The notes: generated from the sequence alone by a model not told the origin. A stretch of 26,931 nt of DNA from Thermoplasmata archaeon (GCA_021797525.1 JAJZZQ010000086.1:1-26931), one strand, 5' to 3'; shown: positions 14,453-22,709, numbered from the stretch's first letter. Translations and numbers: made by a program.

Positions 14453-15607
14453 TTGATTAGAGAGCAAAATCCAGAGATATTCCTACGAAATGCTTTCAAA
14501 GACTATTACAGATCATGGTCACCTGATCCTGTGGATCTGATTCATCAGAGAGAGATCGGATTCATTCCCTTTATGGGAACCATGATACGCCACCGGTCAG
14601 TGACGGGTATGAAAGATCTTAAGGGATTCGGGGAAAGAACAGTCCCCCGTCACCTTTATTATTCAACAGCATACTACAGAAAGCCTGAAGAAAGGATCAT
14701 GGCCGATAAGGAATGGATGGGTGCTGAGCTCATTTTCGACCTTGACGCAGATCACATTAAGGTTCCAGGAAACCCCAGATATGACCAGATACTGGATGTT
14801 GTCAGAGAACACACCCTAAGGCTTGTGGAAAGATTTCTTCTCAGTGATATTGGAATGGATCCGGAATCCATACTTGTGACATTTTCCGGGGGAAGGGGTT
14901 ATCATATACATGTTAAGAGTGAATCTATTTACAATCTAAACTCAGACTCACGCAGAGAAATAACCAACTACATAAGAGGAGAAGGCCTTGATTCATCCTC
15001 TTTCCCGAGAATGATCAATGACGGAACAGGAATCACCGGGATATGGCGGGAAGAGATAGACAGGGAGTTCTGTAAAGTCTTCACTGACATAGAATCATCG
15101 CAGAATTCACTACTGAAGGAGGCTCTTGGTGATGGCCGCAGCGTTCGCCCATATGTATCAAGACTAAGGAAAACTGCAGCTGGCACTTCAGCCGAAAGCA
15201 AGCTGACAATTTTTACCAGACCTGGCCATGAGAAATATCAGCATCTTGACGACCAGGACAAACTTGTTCTGGCACACATCATAAGCCAGGTCAGGGAGAA
15301 AATCATGTGTGAAATAGATGAGCCTGTCACTACCGATATACACAGGCTAATCAGGCTTCCTGGCAGCCTTCATGGAAAGACGGGCCTCGCAGTTACTCCG
15401 TTGAATATTGACGAATTGAAGCACTATGAACCGCTCAGAGAATGCAGGGCAAAAATATGGAAAGATTCAACAGTGAATGTTTTCATGGAAGCTGAATATG
15501 TGATAAAGTTCGGCGGGGAAATTGTGAATATCGGGAAAGGTGAGAACGAAGTTCCTCTTGATCTGGGGATATTTCTTCTTGCCCAGAGGAAGGCTAAATT
15601 AGTATAG
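14453..15607 (+). CDS. priS: DNA primase small (catalytic) subunit PriS
   Basis: 384 aa, within the usual 330-400. With PriL it makes the RNA/DNA primers of archaeal replication. Seen: the polymerase Asp pair in IFDLDAD (D96, D98), SGGRGYHIHV (145-154), which holds the nucleotide-binding residues, and EPVTTDIHRLIRLPGSLHGKTG near residue 285-305 with the third aspartate and the conserved SLHGKTG loop. The N-terminal LRNAFKDYYR is typical. The start must be TTG at 14453, since the first internal Met is after conserved sequence; the spacing to the TATA box implies a leaderless mRNA beginning on or next to a TTG codon. It is divergent from the sedolisin gene and shares its promoter. priL is not in the window. 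Confidence 0.95.
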   Translation: MIREQNPEIFLRNAFKDYYRSWSPDPVDLIHQREIGFIPFMGTMIRHRSVTGMKDLKGFGERTVPRHLYYSTAYYRKPEERIMADKEWMGAELIFDLDADHIKVPGNPRYDQILDVVREHTLRLVERFLLSDIGMDPESILVTFSGGRGYHIHVKSESIYNLNSDSRREITNYIRGEGLDSSSFPRMINDGTGITGIWREEIDREFCKVFTDIESSQNSLLKEALGDGRSVRPYVSRLRKTAAGTSAESKLTIFTRPGHEKYQHLDDQDKLVLAHIISQVREKIMCEIDEPVTTDIHRLIRLPGSLHGKTGLAVTPLNIDELKHYEPLRECRAKIWKDSTVNVFMEAEYVIKFGGEIVNIGKGENEVPLDLGIFLLAQRKAKLV

Positions 15608-15634
15608 ATATCAACAAATACCTGCTCCTAAAAA

Positions 15635-15645
15635 TTTTTTATAGT
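15635..15645 (+). promoter_or_regulatory. T-tract terminator of priS merged with rubrerythrin TATA box
   Basis: TTTTTTATAGT: six T residues 27 nt after the priS stop run directly into a TATA core, about 26 bp before a predicted start near 15666. Rubrerythrin ATG 15673 follows, with GGTGA at 15664-15668. Confidence 0.4.
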
Positions 15646-15672
15646 AACTGGTAATCCAGAGATGGTGAAGAA

Positions 15673-16092
15673 ATGGAACTAAATAAGAGCAAGACTCTAG
15701 AAAACCTCAAAGCAGGATTTGCCGGTGAGTCTCAAGCAAACAGAAGATATCTGTACTTTGCGCAGAAGGCAGACGAGGAGGGTCTACAGGAAGTAGCATC
15801 AATATTCAGGTCGACAGCAGATGGAGAGACAGCCCATGCATTCGGCCACCTTAGATATCTTGCAGCTGTGGGTGATCCTGTTACTGGGGAGCCAATAGGA
15901 ACAACAGAACAGAACCTTAAGTCTGCAATTGCAGGGGAGACATATGAGTACAGCCAGATGTATCCAGGTTTTGCAAAGGTTGCCAGAGAAGAACAGTTTG
16001 ATGATATAGCGCACTGGTTTGAGATACTCTCAAAGGCAGAGAAGTCACACGCAAAGAAGTATGAGGACACTCTGAAGGCACTTCCGAAATAA
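15673..16092 (+). CDS. Rubrerythrin (diiron, without rubredoxin domain)
   Basis: 139 aa. A four-helix ferritin-like protein that reduces hydrogen peroxide at a diiron site. The ligand set is complete: Glu19 (AGESQAN), Glu52 and His55 (GETAH), Glu89 and Glu92 (GETYEYS), Glu123 and His126 (AEKSHA). The C-terminal rubredoxin domain of classical rubrerythrin is absent; the protein ends at LKALPK, as in the short 'erythrin/sulerythrin' type, so a separate electron donor is needed. A DUF3501 gene starts 14 bp downstream, a pairing also known from bacteria. The pair probably defends against oxygen and peroxide in this respiring acidophile; that role is inferred from the family. Confidence 0.95.
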   Translation: MELNKSKTLENLKAGFAGESQANRRYLYFAQKADEEGLQEVASIFRSTADGETAHAFGHLRYLAAVGDPVTGEPIGTTEQNLKSAIAGETYEYSQMYPGFAKVAREEQFDDIAHWFEILSKAEKSHAKKYEDTLKALPK

Positions 16093-16106
16093 GATGGCGG
16101 TAGCCT

Positions 16107-16676
16107 ATGGCCTCTAAAATCGGGAGGAAAGAAGTTCTCCTCCCAGAAATTTATGAAAAGCACAGACAGGAGGATACAAAAAAGATAATCAGCCTGAAGA
16201 AGAGCAGAAGGCTAAGCACAAAGACGTTCAGTTTTCTTTTTGAGTCCAGAGAGACAGTTCTTAACCAGATCAATGAAATGATACTCATTGAGAACATTCA
16301 CGATGAAAATGAGATACAGCGCCTGATTAGTGTATACAGTGAACTTCTTCCTTCAAAGGGGGAACTAAGCGTTTCAATGTTCATTGAAATATCTGATGAA
16401 AATACACTTATGAGGGAACTTCCGAAGCTTGCCGGGATAGAAAAAACGGTCTATATTACATTCGATGGATCAGAGATTAAAGCAATTCCCGAGGAAGGCA
16501 GGTCAACCGATGTGCTTGAATCGACTCTCCAGTACCTTAGGTTCAGGTTCAACAGTTCACAAAAGGAAAAATTTTTAGAATCCCACTATGTCTACATAGA
16601 GACTCGCAAAGAAGGATACAGAGAATCAGCCAGAATCGATGGCGATCTTCTGCAGTCACTCAAGAAAGAGCTCTGA
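16107..16676 (+). CDS. DUF3501 family protein
   Basis: 189 aa, the family's normal length. The start matches DUF3501 well: LLPEIYEKHRQEDTKKIISLKKSRR, then FSFLFESRETVLNQINEMILIENI (about 42-65), SELLPSKGELSVSMFIEI, and the late EEGRSTDVLESTLQYLRFRF. Function is unknown; in bacteria it is often next to rubrerythrin and Fe-S oxidoreductases related to GlpC, so a part in an electron-transfer route to rubrerythrin is plausible. Here it follows rubrerythrin by 14 bp and is surely cotranscribed, but no Fe-S partner is adjacent. It carries no cysteine, so it cannot bind an Fe-S cluster through Cys itself. A T8 run at 16691 ends the unit. Confidence 0.85.
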   Translation: MASKIGRKEVLLPEIYEKHRQEDTKKIISLKKSRRLSTKTFSFLFESRETVLNQINEMILIENIHDENEIQRLISVYSELLPSKGELSVSMFIEISDENTLMRELPKLAGIEKTVYITFDGSEIKAIPEEGRSTDVLESTLQYLRFRFNSSQKEKFLESHYVYIETRKEGYRESARIDGDLLQSLKKEL

Positions 16677-16690
16677 ATACTTCCTACCAA

Positions 16691-16701
16691 TTTTTTTTAT
16701 C
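16691..16701 (+). promoter_or_regulatory. T8 terminator overlapping the acyl-CoA dehydrogenase TATA box
   Basis: TTTTTTTTATC: eight T residues 14 nt after the DUF3501 stop merge into a TATA-like core about 25 bp before ATG 16722. The next transcript is then leaderless. Confidence 0.4.
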
Positions 16702-16721
16702 CCTGAAGTAAATCACAAACA

Positions 16722-17867
16722 ATGGCAGGGATCAATCTTACTGAGGACGAAGAGACAGTCCTGAAATACGTCAAAAGATTTGCCAGTGAAGAACTTAAAC
16801 CGCTTGCTGCCCAGATAGATCGTGAGAAGAAGGTTCCAGAGAATATAATACAGAGAATGAGGGACCTTGGCCTTTTTGCCGCCTGCATTCCCAGGGATTA
16901 TGGGGGTGCGGGCCTCTCATTCAGTTTCCTTACAAGGCTAATAGAAGAACTTTCAATGGCATGCCCAAGCACTGCTCTTGTACTCGACGGTGCTCTGACA
17001 CTTTTCGCAGATCCTGTAATTATGTTCGGGAGAGAGGACCTTAAGAAGAGATATCTGCCAAGAGTCGCATCTGGCGAGATCGGGGGGCTTGCGCTTACAG
17101 AGGCCAGTGCAGGAAGTGATGCAGCTTCAATTAAGACTAAAGCAGAGAAGAAAGGAGATCATTATGTACTGAATGGGAATAAGATTTTCATTTCCAATGG
17201 AAGGTTAGCCAAATTCTTCGTTGTTGATGCAGTAACAGATCCATCTCAGGGTCACAGGGGAATAAGCACATTTGTCGTCGATTCAGATTCTCCTGGATTT
17301 AAGATAAGCAGGGATATTGATAAGATGGGAATAAGAGGAAGCAGCACCGTCGAACTTGTCTTTGATAATGTTTCAGTTCCCAGCCGTAATATTCTGGGCG
17401 AAGAAAATAAGGGTTTCAAAGTTGTAATGGAGACCCTAGATTCCGGCAGGATAGGCATAGCTGCACAGGCCCTGGGCATTGCTCAATGTGCACTGGATGA
17501 GGCGCTGGATTATGTAAAGCAGAGAAAGCAGTTCAACACGAGGATAGCGGATTTCCAGGGAATTCAGTTTATGCTGGCAGATATGGCCACTAAGCTGGAA
17601 GCTGCAAGGCTCCTTACATACAGGGCTGCCGAAATGTGGGATAGACATGAGGATTCTGTAAGGATTTCGTCAATGGCGAAACTTTACGCATCTGATGTTG
17701 CTATGGAGATAACTACAGACGCCCTTCAGCTTTTTGGCGGATACGGTTACACAACAGACATGAATGCAGAGAGGCACATGAGGGATGCAAAGATAACACA
17801 GATTTATGAGGGTACAAATCAGATTCAAAGGGTAATAATTGCCCGTGACATCCTGAGGGATCATTGA
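16722..17867 (+). CDS. Acyl-CoA dehydrogenase
   Basis: 381 aa, normal length. It oxidises acyl-CoA to enoyl-CoA with FAD, passing electrons to an ETF. Seen: IPRDYGGAGLSF in the N-terminal helical domain, the FAD loop GLALTEASAGSDAASI (about 124-139), FISNGRLA, MGIRGSSTVELVFDNVSVP, the helical core RKQFNTRIADFQGIQF, LFGGYGYTTD, and the catalytic base Glu363 in IYEGTNQIQR. This resembles short-chain (butyryl-type) or branched-chain enzymes, but the substrate cannot be read. ATG 16722 fits the TATA box. The 3' end overlaps the DUF72 gene by 4 nt, and gatD/gatE follow, so a lipid or amino-acid breakdown enzyme heads a unit that otherwise serves translation. Confidence 0.94.
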   Translation: MAGINLTEDEETVLKYVKRFASEELKPLAAQIDREKKVPENIIQRMRDLGLFAACIPRDYGGAGLSFSFLTRLIEELSMACPSTALVLDGALTLFADPVIMFGREDLKKRYLPRVASGEIGGLALTEASAGSDAASIKTKAEKKGDHYVLNGNKIFISNGRLAKFFVVDAVTDPSQGHRGISTFVVDSDSPGFKISRDIDKMGIRGSSTVELVFDNVSVPSRNILGEENKGFKVVMETLDSGRIGIAAQALGIAQCALDEALDYVKQRKQFNTRIADFQGIQFMLADMATKLEAARLLTYRAAEMWDRHEDSVRISSMAKLYASDVAMEITTDALQLFGGYGYTTDMNAERHMRDAKITQIYEGTNQIQRVIIARDILRDH

Positions 17868-18664
17868 TTCACATAGGGTGTTCCGGCTGGTCTTATCCGG
17901 ATTGGGTAGGCCCATTTTACCCAAAAGGGACAAAAGACAAGCTAGGGTACTACTCCTCTGTATTCAATACAGTGGAACTAAATTCATCCTTCTACGGGGA
18001 TATCTCTCATAAACTTCTGGAGTCCTGGATAAAAAGATTCTCTGGGTCAGCTTTCCAGTTTTCTGTCAAGGCCCCCAGAACTATTACTCATGAGTCTATC
18101 TCAAGGGGGACTGAAGAGGCTCTATTTCTAATGGATAAATTTCTCGAGGACCTTATATGGCCTTTGAGGGACTCCGGAATTCTGGGGATGACACTTTTTC
18201 AGCTTCCTCCTTTCTATGGGGAAAGTGAGCTGAAAAACCTGATCTCGGTGATCCAAGATTCAGATGCAGGTGAAATAAAACCTAGGATAGAGGTCCGGAA
18301 CATCGATCTGATGGGAAAGGAAAGTCTATCCGCCACTTTAACCTCTGTTAAAACAGGGTTTGTAATTCCGGACAGCCCGGATTTCAGCATAGATTCAAGT
18401 ATCAGCACGAATGAAAAATGGGATTATGTGAGGTTGCATGGTAGAAATGTTTCAATGTGGGGAGGCAAAAGCCAGGGTATGGCCAGATACGACTACCTGT
18501 ATTCTGAGGACCAGGTAAGATCCATTTGGAAAACAATAGAAAAGCATTCGGCCGATGATATTTTCATCTATTTCAACAATCATCCGGGAGGAAAGGCCAC
18601 CAGGAACGCCATATTAATGATGGATATGGCAGGCGTCAAAGCAGATGGAACAAAATTATTCTGA
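17864..18664 (+). CDS. DUF72 (YecE-like) family protein
   Basis: 266 aa, normal for the family, whose members have a TIM-barrel fold and no agreed function. Characteristic parts are HIGCSGWSYPDWVGPFYPKG at the start, YYSSVFNTVELNSSFY (about 29-44), FSVKAPRTITHE, the LFQLPP strand, and FIYFNNHPGGKATRNAILM near the end. The start is TTG at 17864, overlapping the TGA of the acyl-CoA dehydrogenase gene, with GAGGG 5 nt upstream inside that gene; this is a clear case of translational coupling. No ATG occurs before conserved sequence. The gene is followed after 37 bp by gatD with its own strong ribosome site. Confidence 0.9.
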   Translation: MIHIGCSGWSYPDWVGPFYPKGTKDKLGYYSSVFNTVELNSSFYGDISHKLLESWIKRFSGSAFQFSVKAPRTITHESISRGTEEALFLMDKFLEDLIWPLRDSGILGMTLFQLPPFYGESELKNLISVIQDSDAGEIKPRIEVRNIDLMGKESLSATLTSVKTGFVIPDSPDFSIDSSISTNEKWDYVRLHGRNVSMWGGKSQGMARYDYLYSEDQVRSIWKTIEKHSADDIFIYFNNHPGGKATRNAILMMDMAGVKADGTKLF

Positions 18665-18687
18665 GGGCAGCGATATGGTATTGTGAA

Positions 18688-18693
18688 GGAGGT
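18688..18693 (+). promoter_or_regulatory. Strong ribosome binding site of gatD
   Basis: GGAGGT ends 8 nt before ATG 18702. It decides for ATG over the adjacent in-frame TTG at 18699 and shows that internal operon genes here use Shine-Dalgarno initiation while first genes are largely leaderless. Confidence 0.65.
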
Positions 18694-18701
18694 AGAAATT
18701 G

Positions 18702-19934
18702 ATGGCATCAGACAGAGTTAGTGACTCAGGTGAAAAAATTAAGTTCATTTACCAGGGAATAGAGATGTCTGGAATTATTGTAAACCACGATTCCAGTCAG
18801 TTTAATATTAAGCTCAGCAGTGGTTATAACATTTCTATACCTAATGAATCCATAGAAATTACAGACAGAGAAAGAATTCAAGTCACACACAAGTATGTCT
18901 CTCCTTCTAAGGACCCAGAAGCCGAGGTCGAAATAATTGCCACTGGTGGTACAATAGCCAGCAGGGTTGATTACATTACAGGTGCAGTTACCCCAGTATT
19001 CGATCCAGCAATTCTTGGGGAAAACATCCCAAATATAAGCTCATTCCGTTATGACGTAAAGCTTATGAACCCAATACTAAGTGAGAACATGACTCCGGAT
19101 ATCTGGCAAAACATTGGGGAAATGGTGAAAGAAGCGCAGATGAAGGGACGGAGCACCATTATACTCCATGGAACAGATACAATGGCCTATACTGCATCTG
19201 CCCTGGCATTCATGTTCAGATCACTGCGCAGGCCAGTTATTCTGGTGGGATCGCAGAGGAGTTCCGACAGGCCAAGCACTGATGCATTTCTAAATCTCGA
19301 AGCAGCGCTTGAATTCAGCAGGCTGAACGTTGGCGAAGTGGGAATTTGCATGCATAGTTCCATATCTGATACTTCAGTATCTCTGTTGAGAGGGGTAAGG
19401 ACGAGAAAGATGCACTCCTCACGGAGAGATGCATTCAGGTCACCTGGTGTCCCTCCTATGGCCTCTTACATTAGTGGAGCAGCCAGCCTTAACCCGGGCA
19501 CTCTTCAATGCTCTTCTGAAACAGTGGAATTTTTTCCTTCTCTAGAAAAAAAAGTATCGCTTGTGTATTTTCACCCAATGATGGGGGCCGAAGATTTCAG
19601 AGCCATGGCGCAGGGCAAAAAAATTGTCGTAATAGCGGGCACAGGAATGGGACATATTGCTGACAGGCTCTTTGAACCTCTCAAGGAACTGTCCAGAGAT
19701 GGGACTATGTTCATGATGACCACACAGTGTCTTGGCGGGAGGGTTGATCTGGATGTTTATTCAACCGGAAGGCGGCTGACTGAACTGGGTGTCATCCCAC
19801 TGGGAGACATGTTCCCGGAGACTGCACTAGTTAAGGCTATGCATGTTTCTGCCAATTATACAGACGAAAAAATAAGGGAAATGATGACGTCAAATATGCG
19901 TGGTGAGATGCTTTCAAGAGAGGTGGAATTCTGA
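18702..19934 (+). CDS. gatD: Glutamyl-tRNA(Gln) amidotransferase subunit D
   Basis: 410 aa, usual length. GatD releases ammonia from asparagine or glutamine, and GatE uses it to turn Glu-tRNA(Gln) into Gln-tRNA(Gln). This two-subunit form is restricted to archaea. Residues about 1-60 form a small beta-barrel domain (IEMSGIIVNHDSSQFNIKLSSG). The rest is L-asparaginase-like: IIATGGTIAS with Thr84, the ILHGTDTMAYTASAL motif with Thr158-Asp159, GSQRSSDRPSTDA, and LLRGVRTRKMHSSRRDAF, which holds the catalytic lysine. ATG 18702 is set by a GGAGGT site 8 nt upstream. gatE follows, so both subunits are made together. The cell thus probably lacks glutaminyl-tRNA synthetase, as archaea generally do. 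Confidence 0.96.
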   Translation: MASDRVSDSGEKIKFIYQGIEMSGIIVNHDSSQFNIKLSSGYNISIPNESIEITDRERIQVTHKYVSPSKDPEAEVEIIATGGTIASRVDYITGAVTPVFDPAILGENIPNISSFRYDVKLMNPILSENMTPDIWQNIGEMVKEAQMKGRSTIILHGTDTMAYTASALAFMFRSLRRPVILVGSQRSSDRPSTDAFLNLEAALEFSRLNVGEVGICMHSSISDTSVSLLRGVRTRKMHSSRRDAFRSPGVPPMASYISGAASLNPGTLQCSSETVEFFPSLEKKVSLVYFHPMMGAEDFRAMAQGKKIVVIAGTGMGHIADRLFEPLKELSRDGTMFMMTTQCLGGRVDLDVYSTGRRLTELGVIPLGDMFPETALVKAMHVSANYTDEKIREMMTSNMRGEMLSREVEF

Positions 19935-19951
19935 ACTCTGCCCCCATAAAG

Positions 19952-21736
19952 ATGGGACTGGAGGTCCATCTCCAGCTGGAAGGCAATAAACTCTTCTGCA
20001 ACTGCCCAACTGAGTCAGGGAAAGAGGAAAGGGGAAAATTCTTCAGGGTACTTGGAACCACTAGCGGAGAGACTGGTGAAACAGATCCTGCAGTTTTGTA
20101 TGAAAGAAAGAGGGATAGGTCATTCCAATATACAATTTCAGATAACTCCTGTATGGTGGATGCCGATGAGGAACCTCCAAAAGATATAAACAGAAATGCA
20201 ATGAAAAAGGCCATAGCAACTTCGATCTACCTGAATTGCAGAACAATGACGAACGTGCAGTTCATGAGAAAGATCGTTGTGGACGGCTCAAACACTTCGG
20301 GGTTTCAGAGAACTGCAATAATAGGGATTGGAGGCAAAATTGATACCAGAGAGGGGCCGGTGAGGATATCAACTATATGCCTAGAGGAAGATTCATGCAG
20401 AAAAATAGAGCAGGACGGCAGCATTGTGGAGTACAACCTCGACAGGTTGGGGATTCCACTAATGGAAATTTCCACTGAGCCTGATATACTTTCACCTCAG
20501 CACGCACGTGAAGTAGCAGAGAATATTGGCTCCCCGCTCATAGCTGCAGGCTGGCTGAGGAAAGGCTCTGACTCCATCAGGCAGGACGTTAACTTTTCAA
20601 TGGGGTATGGCAGGGTAGAGATCAAAGGGGTGCAGAAACTTTCAGATATAGAACAGTCTCTAACGTATGAGATGGAGAGGCAGCAAGGCCTGGCCAGAAT
20701 ATCCTCCTTTATGAAAGGCGGAAAGATGCCAGAGGTATCACTCATAGAATCGGATGACATATTCTCCCAGACTGCATCTAATGTGCTGAAAAGGTCTATA
20801 AAGTCTGGTAACACCATATATCTTTCACGCATGAAAGGATGTGCTGGCATACTGAAAAAAGGGGATTTGAGGCTTGGAAAGGAACTTTCAGATATTGTTA
20901 AAGCGTTCGGAGGAGGCGGACTAATGCATTCAGACGAGCTTCCTGCATTCGGAATTGATAAGGAGATTACCCAGATTAGAGATAAACTTGGATGCGTCGA
21001 TAATGATGCTTTCCTTATAGTAACATTGAAACCTGAGATCAAGAACTTAATTGAAAATGAATTGAATTCCAGGATCAGCAAAATCTATAAGATGGATCTA
21101 TCTGAGACACGTTATCTGAACTCAGACGGCACAACATCATTTCTCAGACCGCTTCCCGGAGGTGCTAGAATGTACCCTGAAACAGATGTCCCAATACTTG
21201 ATATTGGTTCTATGATGGAAGATGCAGAGAGAATTAAGCCTGCACCACTTGAAGAGGTTATATCAGAGACTTCTGCCCGGTACGGAATTTCACAGCAGGA
21301 TTCTGAAACTATAATCAGAAAAGGATTGTTGACTGATTTTCTCTCCATGAATGAGCTGATCAGGAATGGTTCTCTGTCAGCGAGGTTAATCCTTCACATT
21401 ATCCCGGAGTACTCCAAGGCATCGGGTAAAGAAATTCAGGTGAAAGATGTGCTGCACCTTCTGCAAGTTTCTGCTCTGGAGGACTTGGAAAGAGACAGCA
21501 TAGAATATGCAATGAAATTGCACTTCATCAGCAAATTCTCTCCAGAAAAAGCATGGGATGAAGTGAAAAAATCCTTCATTTCTGACAGAGATCTTTCAAT
21601 CCTCATAGAGACAGCGGCTTCAAACCAGGAGATTACTGAAAAGAATCTTATTCCAAGACTGAGGGGTATGACAGAAAAAAGGTTCAATCCGTCAATAGCA
21701 ATGGAGATGTTCCTGAAATTGAGGAAATCCCGTTAA
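19952..21736 (+). CDS. gatE: Glutamyl-tRNA(Gln) amidotransferase subunit E
   Basis: 594 aa from ATG 19952, slightly short of the usual 610-640. GatE is a GatB relative that phosphorylates the tRNA-bound glutamate and receives ammonia from GatD. Seen: MGLEVHLQLEGNKLFCNCP at the start, VDADEEPP, VDGSNTSGFQRT, ICLEEDSCRKI, LDRLGIPLMEISTEPDI, SIRQDVNFSM and VEIKGVQKLSDIE in the cradle domain, then PGGARMYPETDVP before the C-terminal YqeY-like helical tail (about 400-594). Homologues begin 6-10 residues earlier ('…VGLKMGLEIH'). Here the frame continues upstream as CTG-AAC-TCT-GCC-CCC-ATA-AAG, and CTG 19931 follows GAGGTGG and overlaps the gatD stop, so the true start may be CTG 19931. Confidence 0.95.
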   Translation: MGLEVHLQLEGNKLFCNCPTESGKEERGKFFRVLGTTSGETGETDPAVLYERKRDRSFQYTISDNSCMVDADEEPPKDINRNAMKKAIATSIYLNCRTMTNVQFMRKIVVDGSNTSGFQRTAIIGIGGKIDTREGPVRISTICLEEDSCRKIEQDGSIVEYNLDRLGIPLMEISTEPDILSPQHAREVAENIGSPLIAAGWLRKGSDSIRQDVNFSMGYGRVEIKGVQKLSDIEQSLTYEMERQQGLARISSFMKGGKMPEVSLIESDDIFSQTASNVLKRSIKSGNTIYLSRMKGCAGILKKGDLRLGKELSDIVKAFGGGGLMHSDELPAFGIDKEITQIRDKLGCVDNDAFLIVTLKPEIKNLIENELNSRISKIYKMDLSETRYLNSDGTTSFLRPLPGGARMYPETDVPILDIGSMMEDAERIKPAPLEEVISETSARYGISQQDSETIIRKGLLTDFLSMNELIRNGSLSARLILHIIPEYSKASGKEIQVKDVLHLLQVSALEDLERDSIEYAMKLHFISKFSPEKAWDEVKKSFISDRDLSILIETAASNQEITEKNLIPRLRGMTEKRFNPSIAMEMFLKLRKSR

Positions 21737-21778
21737 GGCATGGATAGATGGCAAAATTTCAACATTATTCTAAAATTC

Positions 21779-21785
21779 TTAAATA
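21779..21785 (+). promoter_or_regulatory. TATA box of the nuo operon
   Basis: TTAAATA within TTCTTAAATAG, centred 25 bp before ATG 21807: a leaderless promoter for a run of at least ten genes. Confidence 0.5.
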
Positions 21786-21806
21786 GATTCGTGCGATTAG
21801 GATTCA

Positions 21807-22244
21807 ATGTTGGATGGCTACATCCCTCTGCTAATTGTCCTTGTGTTGATAATCGGAGGGCTAATTACAATCTACATGGTTCTGCCAACTGTAGGGGCTA
21901 ACAGATTCAAGAAGAGCCAGAAGATTTCTCTAAAACCGGATGTAATTATAGAAAATGCCTCCAGAGAGATTGGACCACCAGTCAAGCATGGGGAATATCT
22001 TGAACCATACGAGAGTGGTGAGGTTTCTAAAGGTGATTTCCGGTCAGCTATTAATGTACAGTATTATGTAATAATTCTCCTTTTCATACTTTTCGATGTT
22101 GATATGGTCCTTCTTTTCCCGTGGGCCTTTGACTTCATGAAATTAGGTATCATACCTTTTCTTGAAACACTGGCATTTCTTGCAATGCCCCTGTTTGTTG
22201 TAAGTTATGCTTTCAAAGAAGGATATATGAGGTGGCTGAAATGA
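21807..22244 (+). CDS. nuoA: NADH-quinone oxidoreductase-type complex subunit A
   Basis: 145 aa, membrane subunit with three helices: residues about 5-28, 88-110 and 115-138. The conserved central part is [25 protein letters not shown], where the family acidic pair around the second helix is Asp-Val-Asp here. NuoA lies by the quinone channel of complex I. ATG 21807 fits a leaderless start from the TATA box at 21779. The last codons overlap nuoB (ATGA type at 22241). The loop between helix 1 and 2 (about 30-85) is long and charged, with several Glu and Lys residues. Confidence 0.93.
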   Translation: MLDGYIPLLIVLVLIIGGLITIYMVLPTVGANRFKKSQKISLKPDVIIENASREIGPPVKHGEYLEPYESGEVSKGDFRSAINVQYYVIILLFILFDVDMVLLFPWAFDFMKLGIIPFLETLAFLAMPLFVVSYAFKEGYMRWLK

Positions 22245-22705
22245 AAACCGGAGACGGTGGAGTTGTGACAACAACCTTGGAACAGGCTATGGAGTGGGGA
22301 AGAAGTAATTCTCTATGGCCATTGACATTTGGTCTTGCATGCTGTGCCATTGAAATGATGGCAATACAGGCTGCGGATATGGATATAGCACGTTTTGGCA
22401 GCGAGGTCTTCAGAAATTCCCCAAGGCAGTCCGATCTGATGATTGTTGCCGGGACTGTCACGAAAAAGATGGCTCCAAGGGTAAGGAGGCTTTACGAAGA
22501 GATGCCTTACCCCAAATACGTCATAGCCATGGGAGTTTGCGTTATTCAGGGCGGACCATACAATCAGGGTTATTCTGTTGTTCTCGGGGTGGACAAGGTT
22601 GTTCCTGTTGATGTTTATGTGCCAGGTTGCCCCCCAACTCCTGAAGCCCTGACTCACGGAATTATGCTTCTTCAGAAAAAAATAAGAAATGAGACGGACA
22701 GGTGA
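22241..22705 (+). CDS. nuoB: NADH-quinone oxidoreductase-type complex subunit B (N2 cluster)
   Basis: 154 aa. This peripheral subunit carries the terminal [4Fe-4S] cluster N2 that hands electrons to quinone. The four ligands are present: Cys34 and Cys35 (LACCAIEMM), Cys100 (MGVCVIQGG) and Cys130 ([11 protein letters not shown]). [22 protein letters not shown] is the family core. The start ATG 22241 overlaps the nuoA stop (ATGA) and has GAGGTG 7 nt upstream; the in-frame GTG at 22232 is part of that site and less likely. Confidence 0.95.
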   Translation: MKTGDGGVVTTTLEQAMEWGRSNSLWPLTFGLACCAIEMMAIQAADMDIARFGSEVFRNSPRQSDLMIVAGTVTKKMAPRVRRLYEEMPYPKYVIAMGVCVIQGGPYNQGYSVVLGVDKVVPVDVYVPGCPPTPEALTHGIMLLQKKIRNETDR

Positions 22706-22709
22706 TTGC

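Noticed and set aside
14402..14467. TTG 14467 as the sedolisin start
   Set aside because: This would include the shared TATA box and overlap priS; ATG 14401 gives a normal signal peptide start.
15732..16163. 143-codon frame on the minus strand over rubrerythrin
   Set aside because: It is antisense to a gene with a complete set of iron ligands; the translation is low in complexity and has no family features.
20497..21081. 194-codon minus-strand frame inside gatE
   Set aside because: Antisense shadow of conserved gatE sequence; Ser/Pro-rich translation and no promoter or ribosome site.
22689..22709. Upstream ATG 22689 as nuoC start
   Set aside because: It lies within nuoB and lacks a ribosome site; ATG 22710 has AGGTGAT at the right distance.
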